A stretch of 64,000 nucleotides of DNA from Cohaesibacter sp. ES.047 (GTDB lineage Bacteria > Pseudomonadota > Alphaproteobacteria > Rhizobiales > Cohaesibacteraceae), in the NCBI RefSeq assembly GCF_900215505.1, contig NZ_LT907844.1, positions 4,480,001 to 4,544,000 on the forward strand, in the 5' to 3' direction. The notes under the pieces are model-generated. The model was not told the DNA's origin, made no database searches, and worked only from the letters and a program-made list of their open reading frames with translations. Positions 10,979 through 20,575 of the stretch are shown piece after piece (the first letter of the stretch is position 1; each line of letters starts with the position of its first letter). Both the position numbers and the translations under genes were made by a program.

Positions 10979-11686
10979 CTAGAGGAGCCCTTCGTCGAGT
11001 TCCTTCATCACGCTTGCAACAAACGGACGCGTGATCGTGCGCCGTCGTGCAAGCGCTTCCCGATCAACAGCCTCGACAACCCGAAGCGCCGCCGCAATCG
11101 AACGCTCCATGCGCAAAACGATATACTCGATGACACTTGGATCAGGATCGAGCTGACGATCGGCAAAAAGCTTGACCAGCACCGAACGCAACAGCTCGTC
11201 ATCGGGCTCGTAGATTTCAAGCGGCGTTGTCAGGCGCAAGCGCGACATCAGATCAGGGAGCGCCACACCCCACCCATCCGGCCAGTTTCGGGCGGTGATC
11301 AGCACATAGGCGCGCGCCTCCCGGGCCGCGTTGAGCAAATGAAACAAAGCGACGTCATCCCGCTCCCATCCATCTGCATCTTCCAGCACCACGGCACCAC
11401 AATCCACCAGTGCAGTCGGATCGCTGCGGTTGAGTTCTTCAAGCGTGATGACCCGGGCATTGCTCTTTGCCGCCCAGATGCGGGCGAGGTGTGATTTCCC
11501 TGCTCCGACCGGACCAGCCAGAAGCAGCCACAGCGATGGCCAATCCGGCCAAAGGTCAATCATGTCAAGCGCAGCTGCATTGGATGGCCCGCGCAGAAAA
11601 TCTTCGCGCCCCATTGCCGTCTCGTGCGGCAGCTTCAGTGGCATTTGCTCGCCCAACTTAGTGACTTCCAATTCTGTCTTGCGCAA
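10979..11686 (-). CDS. hdaA: HdaA, DnaA-related regulator of replication initiation
   Basis: Hda-type AAA+ protein that, with the sliding clamp, promotes ATP hydrolysis by DnaA and so prevents re-initiation. It is 235 aa. An N-terminal clamp-binding peptide, QMPLKLP, sits at residues 14-20. Walker A is GPVGAGKS (58-65), Walker B is VVLEDADG, and a sensor/lid region follows. The only start that keeps the clamp motif is a TTG at 11684-11686, preceded by GAGGGATGA, with a stop just upstream. It follows the AI-2E gene by 6 nt, so the two are co-transcribed. Confidence 0.88.
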   Translation of the reverse strand: MRKTELEVTKLGEQMPLKLPHETAMGREDFLRGPSNAAALDMIDLWPDWPSLWLLLAGPVGAGKSHLARIWAAKSNARVITLEELNRSDPTALVDCGAVVLEDADGWERDDVALFHLLNAAREARAYVLITARNWPDGWGVALPDLMSRLRLTTPLEIYEPDDELLRSVLVKLFADRQLDPDPSVIEYIVLRMERSIAAALRVVEAVDREALARRRTITRPFVASVMKELDEGLL

Positions 11687-11692
11687 CGCGCA

Positions 11693-12802
11693 TCATCCCT
11701 CGGCCTGTGTGTCATGAGACGGCGCGGCATTCAACCCGTCACCTTGCCCGCGATACATCGAAGAGTGCATATATTTGTCAAGAATATAGCGGATTATAAC
11801 ACCGATCGCAGCAGCTGTCGGCACCGCGATCAGCATTCCGACAAAGCCGAACAGCGAGCCGAAGGCCAAAAGCGCAAACATCAGCCAGACTGGATGCAAC
11901 CCCACCCGCTCTCCGACCAGCCGGGGCTGGAGGAAATTGCCCTCAAGAAACTGACCAACGGCAAAGATGGCCAGCGTAATCCCGATGGGAACCGGATCAG
12001 GCCAGTACTGCACGATAGCAACCCCCAGCGAGACCACCAAGCCAAGCGTCGCACCGGCATAGGGAATAAAACTGATGATGCCAGCACCCAGACCGATCAG
12101 CAGGCCGAAATTGAGGCCCAGAATGGACAAAGCAACAGCGTAGAAGATCCCCAGAATCAGCCCGACAATGATCTGTCCACGCACGAAGCCAGATACGCTG
12201 CGGTTGATCTCGTTGGCAAGGTGCCGGATCGTGTCGACATGATCACGCGGCAACCAGTGATCGACGGTCTCGACCATCCGGTCCCAGTCGTGAAGCATGT
12301 AAAAGGCGACAACGGGCGTGATGACGATGAGGGCCAGCATGTCAATCAGGGCCTGACCGCCATTCCAGATCGACTGGATCAGCTTACCAATCCAGGACGC
12401 CCCCTGCCCGACGAGGTCCTTCACGTTGTTCTGCAAGCTCGAAGCATCAAAATCGGACAGGAAGGACGGCATATACTTTGAGCTCGTCTTGATCAGCAAG
12501 TCCTGCAAGGACGCGATATAGCCGGGCAAATTATCCGCAAAGTCTGTCATCTGTTGCGCCAGCGTCGGCACGATCATCACCATCATCAGAACAAAAAACA
12601 GAACGAACAGCAGCAGAACCGACACCGTTGCCCAGATTCGGTTCATACCAAGCCGTTGAAAGAAGTCCGCAACCGGGTCAAGCATGTAGGCAAGCGCCAT
12701 GCCTGCGACAAAGGGGAGAAGAATGCCGCGAAATAGATAGAGGCACAGGATAACCACAGCGAGAGTGATCATCCATATCGTGAATTGCTTCTCAATTGAC
12801 AT
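11693..12802 (-). CDS. AI-2E family transporter (TqsA/PerM-like permease)
   Basis: Polytopic inner-membrane protein of 369 aa with about eight membrane segments: two near the N-terminus (about 8-45), one at 58-80, a long amphipathic periplasmic stretch, then a C-terminal bundle with the family's LGLNFGLLIGLGAGIISFIP and VVSLGVAIVQYWP regions. Members are putative exporters; the substrate is unknown in most bacteria. The ATG has a strong GGAGAG site. It is co-transcribed with hdaA, and probably with the phosphatidyltransferase upstream. Confidence 0.9.
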   Translation of the reverse strand: MSIEKQFTIWMITLAVVILCLYLFRGILLPFVAGMALAYMLDPVADFFQRLGMNRIWATVSVLLLFVLFFVLMMVMIVPTLAQQMTDFADNLPGYIASLQDLLIKTSSKYMPSFLSDFDASSLQNNVKDLVGQGASWIGKLIQSIWNGGQALIDMLALIVITPVVAFYMLHDWDRMVETVDHWLPRDHVDTIRHLANEINRSVSGFVRGQIIVGLILGIFYAVALSILGLNFGLLIGLGAGIISFIPYAGATLGLVVSLGVAIVQYWPDPVPIGITLAIFAVGQFLEGNFLQPRLVGERVGLHPVWLMFALLAFGSLFGFVGMLIAVPTAAAIGVIIRYILDKYMHSSMYRGQGDGLNAAPSHDTQAEG

Positions 12803-12881
12803 TCACTCTCTCCTGATCATGGGGCGGGTTCGCCTGCCCCGGTTTCTATACCAGCTTCAGATTGAACGCAAAGCGGTGTTT

Positions 12882-13475
12882 TCAGTTCCTCGACCCATGA
12901 TTGTCGTCCCTGTCCTTGCCCTCGGCTTCGGTGCCGGCCTGATCCAAAGGGGCCATATGCCCGATCCACTCCACCAGATAGGACACCGCAGACAGTATGG
13001 TCAGTCCGACCACCAGATAACCGAGCATAACCGGAAGCTCGCCCAAACGAACATCAAATCCCAGCAAGGCCATGACGGTGGCAGCATAAAGGATCTGGAA
13101 CATGGTGTTGGCCTTGGAAATCAGAAGCGGTTTCATGGTCACCGGCTTATCGAGCATCCATGACAGCACAACCCCCCCGACGATCAGAATGTCCCTGCTG
13201 ACCGCAGCAATCACGATGAAGGCGGGGATCACCTTGAGAAGACCGAGGGTGAGAAAGATACTCACAAGCAGGGCCTTATCGGCAATCGGGTCCAGATGAG
13301 CACCAAGCTCGGACTGCGAATTGAATTTGCGCGCAAGAATCCCGTCAACACCGTCGGAAATACCGGCGATGAGAAAGACCCAGAAGGCACTGGCAAATCG
13401 ACCATCCACCAGAAGCCAGATCACAACTGGCACCAGAAACAAACGACCGATCGTAATAATGTTTGGCAAGGTCAC
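12882..13475 (-). CDS. CDP-alcohol phosphatidyltransferase (PgsA-like)
   Basis: Integral-membrane enzyme that moves a phosphatidyl group from CDP-diacylglycerol to an alcohol, most likely glycerol-3-phosphate. The complete signature D-x2-D-G-x2-A-R-x8-G-x3-D-x3-D is present at DGVDGILARKF...GAHLDPIAD (about residues 41-67). It is 197 aa with about five to six membrane segments. The start is a GTG giving MTLPNIITIGRL, the conserved N-terminus; an upstream stop leaves no longer option. Whether it is the main PgsA or a paralogue cannot be decided here. Confidence 0.9.
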   Translation of the reverse strand: MTLPNIITIGRLFLVPVVIWLLVDGRFASAFWVFLIAGISDGVDGILARKFNSQSELGAHLDPIADKALLVSIFLTLGLLKVIPAFIVIAAVSRDILIVGGVVLSWMLDKPVTMKPLLISKANTMFQILYAATVMALLGFDVRLGELPVMLGYLVVGLTILSAVSYLVEWIGHMAPLDQAGTEAEGKDRDDNHGSRN

Positions 13476-13775
13476 AGAATTTTATGCCCCTTCTCGTGGC
13501 AAAGTACAATCAGGCAAACAGCCTGTTGCAGATTTGACTGAAACCAAAAACATGTGTCACCGCTTCAGCGTTCCAGCTTTTCATCTCTGCGACAAGACAA
13601 TTCAAGCCCAACTTGAGCATCACACAGACTCTTTCCAAGCCTTTGCGCCGCAAACCGACAACCAATATGAGCTTTTTGCCAGAACGCCAGTCATAGGGGC
13701 TTGCATTTGCCGCAAATTTCGTGTGTTTCAGGAAAAACTCCAAGCATAACGATCAAGAACTATCACGGATTCGAC
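13476..13775. other. 300-bp divergent intergenic region
   Basis: This lies between the phosphatidyltransferase (minus) and purM (plus) and must hold both promoters. I find no consensus-quality pair, no purine riboswitch-like structure and no small gene that I can support. Confidence 0.4.
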
Positions 13776-14867
13776 ATGACCGATCAGCCCAATGACAACA
13801 AGGCCCCTGTTTCGAACCATCTCACCTATGCAGACGCAGGCGTGGACATCGATGCGGGCAACGCGCTGGTCAACGCCATCAAGCCGATTGTCAAATCCAC
13901 GACTCGCCCGGGTTCGGACACCGATATCGGCGGCTTTGGCGGCCTGTTTGATTTGAAGGGGGCCGGTTTCAAGGATCCGGTGCTCGTGGCCGCAAACGAT
14001 GGTGTCGGCACCAAGCTCAAGATCGCCATCGAGACCGGCAAGCATGACACGGTGGGCATTGATCTGGTTGCCATGTGCGTCAACGATCTTGTTGTACAGG
14101 GCGCAGAGCCGCTGTTCTTCCTTGATTATTTTGCCACTGGCAAACTCGAGGTCGAGGACGCCACGAACGTGGTTGCCGGCATCGCCGAAGGGTGTCGTCA
14201 GGCCAATTGCGCATTGATCGGTGGCGAAACCGCCGAAATGCCGGGCATGTATGCCGAAAAAGATTATGATCTCGCGGGCTTCGCGGTTGGCGCTGCCGAG
14301 CGGGGCACCCTGCTGCCAACGGGCGTGAGCGAAGGCGATGTGCTTATTGGCTTGGCCTCGTCTGGTGTGCATTCCAACGGCTTTTCTCTTGTTCGGCGCA
14401 TTCTGGAAGCCAACGACCTTGGCTTTGCCGATCCTGCTCCGTTTGCCGAGGGCAAGACCATCGGCGAAGCACTGCTTGAACCGACCCGCATCTATGTTCG
14501 CCCGATCCTTGCGGCCATCCGTGAAACCGGGGCGATCAAGGCTCTTGCCCACATCACCGGCGGCGGCTTCCCCGAAAACATCCCCCGCGTCCTGCCTGAT
14601 GAGCTCGCAGCGCACCTTGATCTTGCGGCAATCACGCCGCCCGCTGTCTTTGGCTGGCTGCAAAAGCTGGGCGGTGTCGCGAACCCTGAAATGCTCCGCA
14701 CCTTCAACTGCGGCATCGGCATGATCCTTGTGGCCGAAGACGACAAAGTCGACGATCTGATGGCTGTCCTCTCGTCTGCCGGGGAAACGCCGATGCGTCT
14801 CGGCTCACTCAAAGCCCGGGATGGCGATGCCGTCATCTATGACAGCATGATCAACTTCGGAGTCTGA
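13776..14867 (+). CDS. purM: Phosphoribosylformylglycinamidine cyclo-ligase (AIR synthetase)
   Basis: ATP-dependent closure of FGAM to aminoimidazole ribotide, the fifth step of purine synthesis. It is 363 aa. Family motifs are GFGGLFDL and [14 protein letters not shown] in the N-terminal domain, [11 protein letters not shown] (about 152-162), and [16 protein letters not shown] in the C-terminal domain. The start at MTDQPNDN agrees with family length; upstream codons in frame are unlike PurM. It is followed after 4 nt by purN. Confidence 0.97.
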   Translation: MTDQPNDNKAPVSNHLTYADAGVDIDAGNALVNAIKPIVKSTTRPGSDTDIGGFGGLFDLKGAGFKDPVLVAANDGVGTKLKIAIETGKHDTVGIDLVAMCVNDLVVQGAEPLFFLDYFATGKLEVEDATNVVAGIAEGCRQANCALIGGETAEMPGMYAEKDYDLAGFAVGAAERGTLLPTGVSEGDVLIGLASSGVHSNGFSLVRRILEANDLGFADPAPFAEGKTIGEALLEPTRIYVRPILAAIRETGAIKALAHITGGGFPENIPRVLPDELAAHLDLAAITPPAVFGWLQKLGGVANPEMLRTFNCGIGMILVAEDDKVDDLMAVLSSAGETPMRLGSLKARDGDAVIYDSMINFGV

Positions 14868-14871
14868 GACC

Positions 14872-15528
14872 ATGAGCGGAAGGAAGAAACGCACCGCCAT
14901 TCTGATCTCTGGCCGCGGCAGCAACATGACCGCCATTCTCAAGGCCGCCCGCGACCCTGACTATCCTGCCGAAATCGCGCTGGTTCTGGCCAACAACGCC
15001 GACGCAAAAGGCCTTGCAACGGCTGCCAATGAGGGCATCAAGACAGCCCATGTCGATCACCGCCCCTTCAAGGGTGACCGCGAAGCCTTTGACGCGGAAA
15101 TCCAGAAGGTGCTGGAAGCCAACGACATCGAGCTTGTCGTGCTGGCCGGCTTCATGCGAATCCTGACCGCAAGCTTCGTTGAACGCTGGACCGACAGGAT
15201 GCTGAACATCCATCCCTCTCTGCTGCCCTCCTTCAAGGGCTTGCACACCTACGAACGCGCCATCGAGGCCGGCTGCCGCCTGTCCGGGTGCACGGTCCAT
15301 TTCGTCCGCGCCGACATGGATTCGGGCCCGATCATCTGTCAGGCAGCGGTCCCCGTGATTGATGGCGACGACGCCGACAGCCTGTCCGCCCGCATTCTGG
15401 TTGCCGAACATCAGATCTATCCGCAAGCCCTTGCTCTGGTTGCTGGCGACCGGGTTACCGTTGACGGTATGCGCGTCACGATTCGCCATGACGAACCGGT
15501 TGATGGTAGCGTCCAACTTGTCAATTGA
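14872..15528 (+). CDS. purN: Phosphoribosylglycinamide formyltransferase, folate-dependent
   Basis: Transfers formyl from 10-formyl-THF to GAR, the third step of purine synthesis. It is 218 aa. The phosphate loop is ISGRGSN (12-18). The catalytic trio is N112 and H114 in NIHPSLLP and D150 in DSGPII. It is translationally coupled to purM (4-nt gap). Confidence 0.97.
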   Translation: MSGRKKRTAILISGRGSNMTAILKAARDPDYPAEIALVLANNADAKGLATAANEGIKTAHVDHRPFKGDREAFDAEIQKVLEANDIELVVLAGFMRILTASFVERWTDRMLNIHPSLLPSFKGLHTYERAIEAGCRLSGCTVHFVRADMDSGPIICQAAVPVIDGDDADSLSARILVAEHQIYPQALALVAGDRVTVDGMRVTIRHDEPVDGSVQLVN

Positions 15529-15573
15529 CGCTGGCTCGCAGCCGATGACAAGGACACACAGGAACCTCGGATC

Positions 15574-16428
15574 ATGCAAAAAAGGCTCGACAAGGAAATC
15601 GTGATTGCGGGACTGGCGCGCGATTGCGCCCACTCCCTGCCCGGCCTTCTCGCTCAGCTCGAAGCGCTGGCGGACCGCTTTGAAAAAAGTCATTTCATTT
15701 TCCTTGAGAACGACTCGCTGGACGATACCAAGGCGGTTCTCAGTGCCTTTGCTGCCTGTCACGACAACGCAACCATCGAGTTTCACGACCGGATCGGGCG
15801 CAAGCACCCCAAACGGACAGACCGACTGGCCCAATTGCGCAATCGCATCATCGAGATCGCCACCGACAAGACCACAAACCTTGATGATGCCTATCTGTTG
15901 CTGCTTGATATGGACGGTGCCAACTCCACCATCGACAAGGACCGCATCACGGGCTACGTCGAAGGTGACGACGGCAGCTGGGCTGGCCTGTTTGCCAATC
16001 AGAAGACCGATTATTGCGATCTCTGGGCCCTGCGCCACCCTGAACTGTGCCCCTATGACATCTGGAAAAAGGTGCGCAACCGACCTGCTGACATGGACAA
16101 GCGCGAGGCGATTGACACCTACATCACCGCCATACGCTTCACCCTGCCCGAAGACCGCGGCCTGATCGAAGTGGAAAGCGCATTCGGCGGCCTGGGGCTT
16201 TATCGCCTCTCCGCCCTTGAGGGATGTCGCTACATCGGGCTTGATGCAGATGGCAACGAGATCTGCGAGCATGTCGCCTTCAACCACCAAATCGGCGAGA
16301 AGCGCGGCAAGCTCTATATCGACAGCGGACTGATCAATGCGCTTGGCACCGAAGCCCATGCGCCAGCCAAAACGAAATGGCAAAAGAAGCGCGACAAATT
16401 CAGGCTTTTCCTCAAGCGCTTCTTCTAA
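15574..16428 (+). CDS. Glycosyltransferase with DxD motif, CAP59/GT69-like
   Basis: Predicted soluble GT-A transferase (284 aa). The N-terminal pattern IAGLARDCAHSLP, then FLENDSLDDTKAVL (about 42-55), then RLAQLRNRII and a DMDG motif (about 112-115, the metal/nucleotide-sugar site) follows the order of CAP59-type alpha-mannosyltransferases. A short basic, aromatic C-terminus (KRDKFRLFLKRFF) may contact membrane. The ATG has an AGGA site. It is the first gene of a four-gene sugar cluster between purN and an insertion sequence. The acceptor and sugar are unknown. A long antisense frame here is a shadow. Confidence 0.75.
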   Translation: MQKRLDKEIVIAGLARDCAHSLPGLLAQLEALADRFEKSHFIFLENDSLDDTKAVLSAFAACHDNATIEFHDRIGRKHPKRTDRLAQLRNRIIEIATDKTTNLDDAYLLLLDMDGANSTIDKDRITGYVEGDDGSWAGLFANQKTDYCDLWALRHPELCPYDIWKKVRNRPADMDKREAIDTYITAIRFTLPEDRGLIEVESAFGGLGLYRLSALEGCRYIGLDADGNEICEHVAFNHQIGEKRGKLYIDSGLINALGTEAHAPAKTKWQKKRDKFRLFLKRFF

Positions 16429-16466
16429 GCAGACCCTGAACCGCCCGAACTGAGAGGACAAATGGC

Positions 16467-17477
16467 ATGAGCAAGGACATCACTGATGAAGATCAGTGCC
16501 GATTTGTTTCCAGCCGCGGCATTCTCAAGTCTACCAAGACCCATGTCGCCGAGCCGAAATCCTCAATGCGCAAGATCCCGTGGGAATTTGCCAAACGGCT
16601 GAACAGTCGCGCCGAGGTAATCTATCTCACACCCGAAATGCTGCCAACTTTCGCAAAATATCACCTTTGGCGCATCAGAACGCCATTCACACTCGTCACG
16701 GGCGATTCCGATTGGGGTGTTAACGAGCGAGATTTGACACCAGCGCTTTTGAACAAGCTGCTGAACAATCGCTACCTCGACCACTGGTTCGCGCAAAATC
16801 TGGATCACCAGCATGCCAAGCTGACGGCCATTCCCATCGGACTGGATTACCACACCCTATCCCATGCCGACGGCAAAACCACCGGCCACGACTGGGGAAA
16901 CCGCGTTGCCCCCCTTAGGCAGGAACAGGAAATCTGTCAAATCCACGCAGCCGCGGGGCCAATCGATCAGAAAAAAACTCAGGCTTTTTCCAACTGGCAT
17001 TTCGCTGCGGACCGTGGTGATAGACAACAATGTCTGTCTGAATTCCCGGCAGAAACAGCCTTTTACCAAAGCACCTTCCTGACCCGGCGAGAAAGCTGGC
17101 AGCTCAATGCATCCTTTGCCTTTACAATCAGTCCGCTGGGCAATGGCCTCGATTGCCATCGCACCTGGGAGGCTCTGCTTTTGGGGTCCATACCGGTGGT
17201 GAAATCCTCACCGCTTGACTCGCTCTACCAGGACTTGCCGGTTGTTATCCTCGATGAATGGTCCGACTTTACCACCGAGCGCATGCATTATGAGCTGGAA
17301 AGGGCGAGCCATAACACATATGACTTCTCAAGGCTCCATCTCTCCTATTGGCTGGATGTCATCGCAAAAAGACAGCCAGCTGTTGCAGAGCGCATGACCA
17401 TCGACGCATTCAGGCAACAGACCGCCGCCTATGGTCGAGAGCTGGAAAAGAAGCATGGTTCTGAGCAAAGCGCATGA
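16467..17477 (+). CDS. Exostosin-like family protein (putative GT47-type transferase)
   Basis: The C-terminal half carries the exostosin-family nucleotide-sugar region: [20 protein letters not shown] (about 214-233), then [19 protein letters not shown]. It is 336 aa with no signal peptide or membrane segment, so it would act in the cytoplasm on a glycan precursor. The start is an ATG behind GAGAGG. It lies 38 nt after the preceding transferase and 61 nt before a UDP-glucuronate decarboxylase, suggesting one polysaccharide or LPS side-chain pathway. Confidence 0.72.
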   Translation: MSKDITDEDQCRFVSSRGILKSTKTHVAEPKSSMRKIPWEFAKRLNSRAEVIYLTPEMLPTFAKYHLWRIRTPFTLVTGDSDWGVNERDLTPALLNKLLNNRYLDHWFAQNLDHQHAKLTAIPIGLDYHTLSHADGKTTGHDWGNRVAPLRQEQEICQIHAAAGPIDQKKTQAFSNWHFAADRGDRQQCLSEFPAETAFYQSTFLTRRESWQLNASFAFTISPLGNGLDCHRTWEALLLGSIPVVKSSPLDSLYQDLPVVILDEWSDFTTERMHYELERASHNTYDFSRLHLSYWLDVIAKRQPAVAERMTIDAFRQQTAAYGRELEKKHGSEQSA

Positions 17478-17538
17478 CCGGCACCGATCAACCAATTATC
17501 AATCAAACGCCCAATTACCCGCTCCGAGAGACAAAACG

Positions 17539-18495
17539 ATGATTGCAAATTACCATAGCAGAAACCGAATTCTTGTGACGGGCGGAGCAGGTTTCCTCGG
17601 CTCGCATCTGTGCGATCGCCTCATCAAGGAAGGGGCAGACGTCATATGCGCCGACAATTTCTTTACCGGCAGCAAGGACAACGTCAAGCATCTGTTCAAC
17701 AATCCGAACTTCGAGCTTTTGCGCCATGACGTGACATTTCCGCTCTATGTCGAAGTAGACGAGATTTACAATCTCGCCTGCCCGGCGAGCCCGATCCACT
17801 ATCAATATGACCCTGTGCAAACCACCAAGACCTCGGTGCACGGCGCCATCAACATGCTCGGACTTGCCAAGCGCGTTGGTGCGCGTATCTTTCAGGCCTC
17901 GACCAGTGAGGTCTATGGAGACCCGGAGGTTCACCCTCAGAATGAAAGCTATTGGGGCCGGGTCAATCCGATCGGCATCCGATCCTGTTATGACGAGAGC
18001 AAGCGCTGCGCTGAAACGCTCTTTTTCGACTATCACCGCCAGCACGCGCTCGAAATCAAGGTTGCCCGCATCTTCAACACCTATGGCCCACGTATGAGTG
18101 CCAATGACGGGCGCGTCGTCAGCAACTTCATTATGCAGGCACTGAAAGGCGAACCCATCACGATCTACGGAGATGGTAGCCAGACGCGCTCATTCTGCTA
18201 TGTCGATGACCTCATCGATGCCTTTGTCCGGATCATGAAAACGGACGACAGCTTTACAGGCCCTGTGAACATCGGCAATCCGACAGAGTTCACCATGCTC
18301 GAGTTGGCCGAAAACATCCTCGAACTGGTCGACAGCACGTCCGGCATTTCTTTCCACCCCTTGCCGCAAGACGACCCCAGACAGAGAAAGCCCGACATCG
18401 GCTTGGCCAAACAGGTGCTTGAGTGGGAACCAAAAGTGCCGTTGCGGGAGGGATTGAAGGAAACAATCGACTATTTCCGCAGCACCCTGAAATAA
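17539..18495 (+). CDS. UDP-glucuronate decarboxylase (UDP-xylose synthase)
   Basis: Extended SDR/epimerase that converts UDP-glucuronate to UDP-xylose using bound NAD. It is 318 aa. The NAD loop is GGAGFLGS (15-22). The family-specific stretch [20 protein letters not shown] contains the YxxxK catalytic pair. [11 protein letters not shown] and [13 protein letters not shown] are also typical. The start is the ATG behind CGAGAG; the longer frame to 17431 overlaps the previous gene. It should supply pentose donor to the neighbouring transferases. Confidence 0.9.
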   Translation: MIANYHSRNRILVTGGAGFLGSHLCDRLIKEGADVICADNFFTGSKDNVKHLFNNPNFELLRHDVTFPLYVEVDEIYNLACPASPIHYQYDPVQTTKTSVHGAINMLGLAKRVGARIFQASTSEVYGDPEVHPQNESYWGRVNPIGIRSCYDESKRCAETLFFDYHRQHALEIKVARIFNTYGPRMSANDGRVVSNFIMQALKGEPITIYGDGSQTRSFCYVDDLIDAFVRIMKTDDSFTGPVNIGNPTEFTMLELAENILELVDSTSGISFHPLPQDDPRQRKPDIGLAKQVLEWEPKVPLREGLKETIDYFRSTLK

Positions 18496-18555
18496 ACAGG
18501 AAACGGTGGGAAACCATCTAGAAAAGCGCGATATGTCCGTTCCAACACAACTTCT

Positions 18556-18584
18556 TGTTCTAGGATGGCCGAACGGGTATCAAA
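18556..18584 (+). promoter_or_regulatory. Candidate promoter upstream of the broken methyltransferase
   Basis: TTGTTC, 17 nt, TATCAA, ending about 40 nt before the ATG at 18626. The -10 is imperfect. Confidence 0.3.
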
Positions 18585-18625
18585 TATTGCCCTGAAGCTT
18601 TCCCGAACAGCCATCGGAGTCTGCC

Positions 18626-19258
18626 ATGTTCGACTATGCCCGCGATTTTCTGAGATTTCTGGTCTCCCCCCCAAAGGAGCAGGCCAAGGCGCTCGCTGTC
18701 ATCAAGCGCATGCGCTTGGGCAGGCACTATCTCGGCAAATGCGGCTACTGGCGCTCTCTGCTCACCGGACGCAGTATCGATCAGGATGGCAATCCGATTC
18801 CTTGGATGAACTATGCGATGGTTGGCTTCCTCAAGGAGCGACTGTCGAGCAACATGACCATGTTCGAATATGGCTCGGGCTATTCCAGCCTGTTCTTTGC
18901 CAGCTATTGCCGCTCTGTCCTCTCGCTGGAACATAACAGGGACTTCTACGAGCTGTTCCATGGTCAGGCCCGTGCCAACAACGACATTCGCCTTGTTGGC
19001 GACAGCATCGAGGACTATTGCGGCTTCATCAAAGAGGGCGACACGCTCTATGATGTCATCGTGATTGACGGTCTGCACCGCAATGAATGCGCCAAACAAT
19101 GCCTCGACAATCTTACCCCCAACGGCGTGATCCTGTTTGACGATATCAACGAATATGCCTGGGATGAGGGGATCAGGCACCTCAAGGAAATCGGCTTCAA
19201 GCAATTGACCATGGGCGGATTGAAGCCACAATCCTATGCCGGTGCCAGCACCTCTGTC
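18626..19258 (+). pseudogene. SAM-dependent methyltransferase-like gene, 5' part, interrupted by an IS
   Basis: The first 211 codons are intact: short N-terminal region, then FEYGSGYSSLFFASYC (SAM-binding motif I, about 82-97), SLEHNRDFYE, DVIVIDGLHR (motif II-like acidic strand) and GVILFDDINEY. The family resembles small class I methyltransferases found in glycan clusters. At 19258 the frame runs into the IS end and would continue 75 codons into it with unrelated sequence. The natural C-terminus lies beyond the element at 20584-20637. Confidence 0.8.
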
Positions 19259-19287
19259 GGGACTATGGAGAATTTTGTGCCCTGGCG
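19259..19287 (+). repeat. Left terminal inverted repeat of the IS
   Basis: Begins GGGACTATGG and ends GCCCTGGCG; identical over 29 bp to the reverse complement of 20547-20575. Confidence 0.97.
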
Positions 19288-19316
19288 TGGTAACTCTAAT
19301 ATGAGGAGACCCACGT

Positions 19317-20540
19317 ATGAGCATCGACAAAGCCCTTTTGGATCATCTGATGGAAGGCCGCAAAGCGGGCGATCTGTTCGGAGAGGACGGGATTCTGCAA
19401 GAACTGACCAAGGCGCTGGCCGAACGAGCCCTGAGCGCCGAACTGGACGAGCATCTGACCGAAGAACGCGCCGATGCGCCGCCTGAAGGCGCGAACCAGG
19501 CGCCAAATCGTCGCAATGGCCGCAGCCAGAAGACGGTGACCACCGACAGCGGGAAGGTCATTCTCGACATTCCCCGTGACCGCAACGGCAGCTTTGATCC
19601 TCTGCTGATCGCCAAGTATCAGCGCCGCTTTCCCGAGTTCGACACCAAGATCATCAGCATGTACGCGCGCGGGATGACGACCCGCGAGATCCAGGGGCAT
19701 ATCGAGGATATCTATGGTATAGAGGCGTCCCCGAGCCTGATTTCGGCGATCACCGATTCCGTGATGGAGGAAGTGACCGCCTGGCAGAACCGCCCGCTGG
19801 AACCGTGTTATCCGATTGTGTTCATGGACGCGATCCGGGTCAAGATCCGCACCGACGGCGTGGTTCTGAACAAGGCGGTTTTTGTGGCCCTGGCTGTTCT
19901 CCCGGACGGCACCCGCGACGTTCTGGGGCTTTGGTTCCAGGCCAATGAGGGTGCCAAGTTCTGGGCTAAAGTTCTCAGCGATCTGCGCAACCGTGGCGTT
20001 CAGGACATTCTCATCGCCGTCGTGGACGGTCTGAAGGGCTTCCCCCAGGCCATCGAGGCAGCCTTTCCTCAGACCCAGGTCCAGACCTGTATCGTGCATC
20101 TGCTGCGCCATTCCATGAGCTTTGCCAGCTACAAGGATCGCAAGGCCGTCGCAGCGGCTCTTAAGGCTGTCTACACCGCTGTGGACGCAGCAGCCGCGGA
20201 GACTGCGCTGGCGGAGTTCGAAAACAGCGACCTTGCCGCCAAATACCCGGCAATCGCGCCGAGTTGGCGCCGGGCCTGGAACGAGGTGATCCCGTTCCTC
20301 GACTATCCGCCCCAGGTGCGCAGGCTGATCTACACCACGAACGCCATTGAAGCACTGAACTCGAAAATCCGCCGGGCCGTTCGCTCCCGCGGGCATTTCC
20401 CCAGTGACGAGGCAGCTGCGAAATTGATTTATCTCGCCCTGAATGCTACTTCTGTGGAATGGAAACGCTCCGTGCGCGAATGGCACTCAGTGAAAAGCCA
20501 GTTCGCAATAATGTTCGAAGATCGTTTCCAAATGGCGTAA
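19317..20540 (+). CDS. IS256-family transposase
   Basis: DDE (mutator-type) transposase of 407 aa, full length. The catalytic triad is visible: D171 in FMDAIRVKI, D237 in VVDGLKGF, and E345 in NAIEALNSKIRR. The C/H pair typical of the family is at CIVHLLRHS (about 258-266). The ATG is behind GAGGAG. There is no frameshift or internal stop, so it is probably active. Confidence 0.97.
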   Translation: MSIDKALLDHLMEGRKAGDLFGEDGILQELTKALAERALSAELDEHLTEERADAPPEGANQAPNRRNGRSQKTVTTDSGKVILDIPRDRNGSFDPLLIAKYQRRFPEFDTKIISMYARGMTTREIQGHIEDIYGIEASPSLISAITDSVMEEVTAWQNRPLEPCYPIVFMDAIRVKIRTDGVVLNKAVFVALAVLPDGTRDVLGLWFQANEGAKFWAKVLSDLRNRGVQDILIAVVDGLKGFPQAIEAAFPQTQVQTCIVHLLRHSMSFASYKDRKAVAAALKAVYTAVDAAAAETALAEFENSDLAAKYPAIAPSWRRAWNEVIPFLDYPPQVRRLIYTTNAIEALNSKIRRAVRSRGHFPSDEAAAKLIYLALNATSVEWKRSVREWHSVKSQFAIMFEDRFQMA

Positions 20541-20546
20541 TCAAAG

Positions 20547-20575
20547 CGCCAGGGCACAAAATTCTCCATAGTCCC
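20547..20575 (-). repeat. Right terminal inverted repeat of the IS
   Basis: Perfect 29-bp inverse copy of 19259-19287. It starts 6 nt after the transposase stop. Confidence 0.97.

Larger units (their letters stand above)
19259..20575 (+). mobile_element. IS256-family insertion sequence, complete (about 1317 bp)
   Basis: Bounded by perfect 29-bp terminal inverted repeats (30 bp if the outer C/G is counted) and containing one full-length transposase gene. Size and repeat length fit IS256. The 8-9 bp on each side do not match, so there is no recognisable target duplication. It sits inside a methyltransferase gene. Confidence 0.95.

Noticed and set aside
14851-16461. 536-codon open frame on minus across purN and the glycosyltransferase gene
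   Set aside because: It is antisense to two clear genes with recognisable motifs; its translation has no family features and arises from GC-biased third positions.
19296-20486. 396-codon minus-strand frame inside the IS
   Set aside because: It mirrors the transposase reading frame and shows no domain; the plus-strand DDE transposase explains the region.
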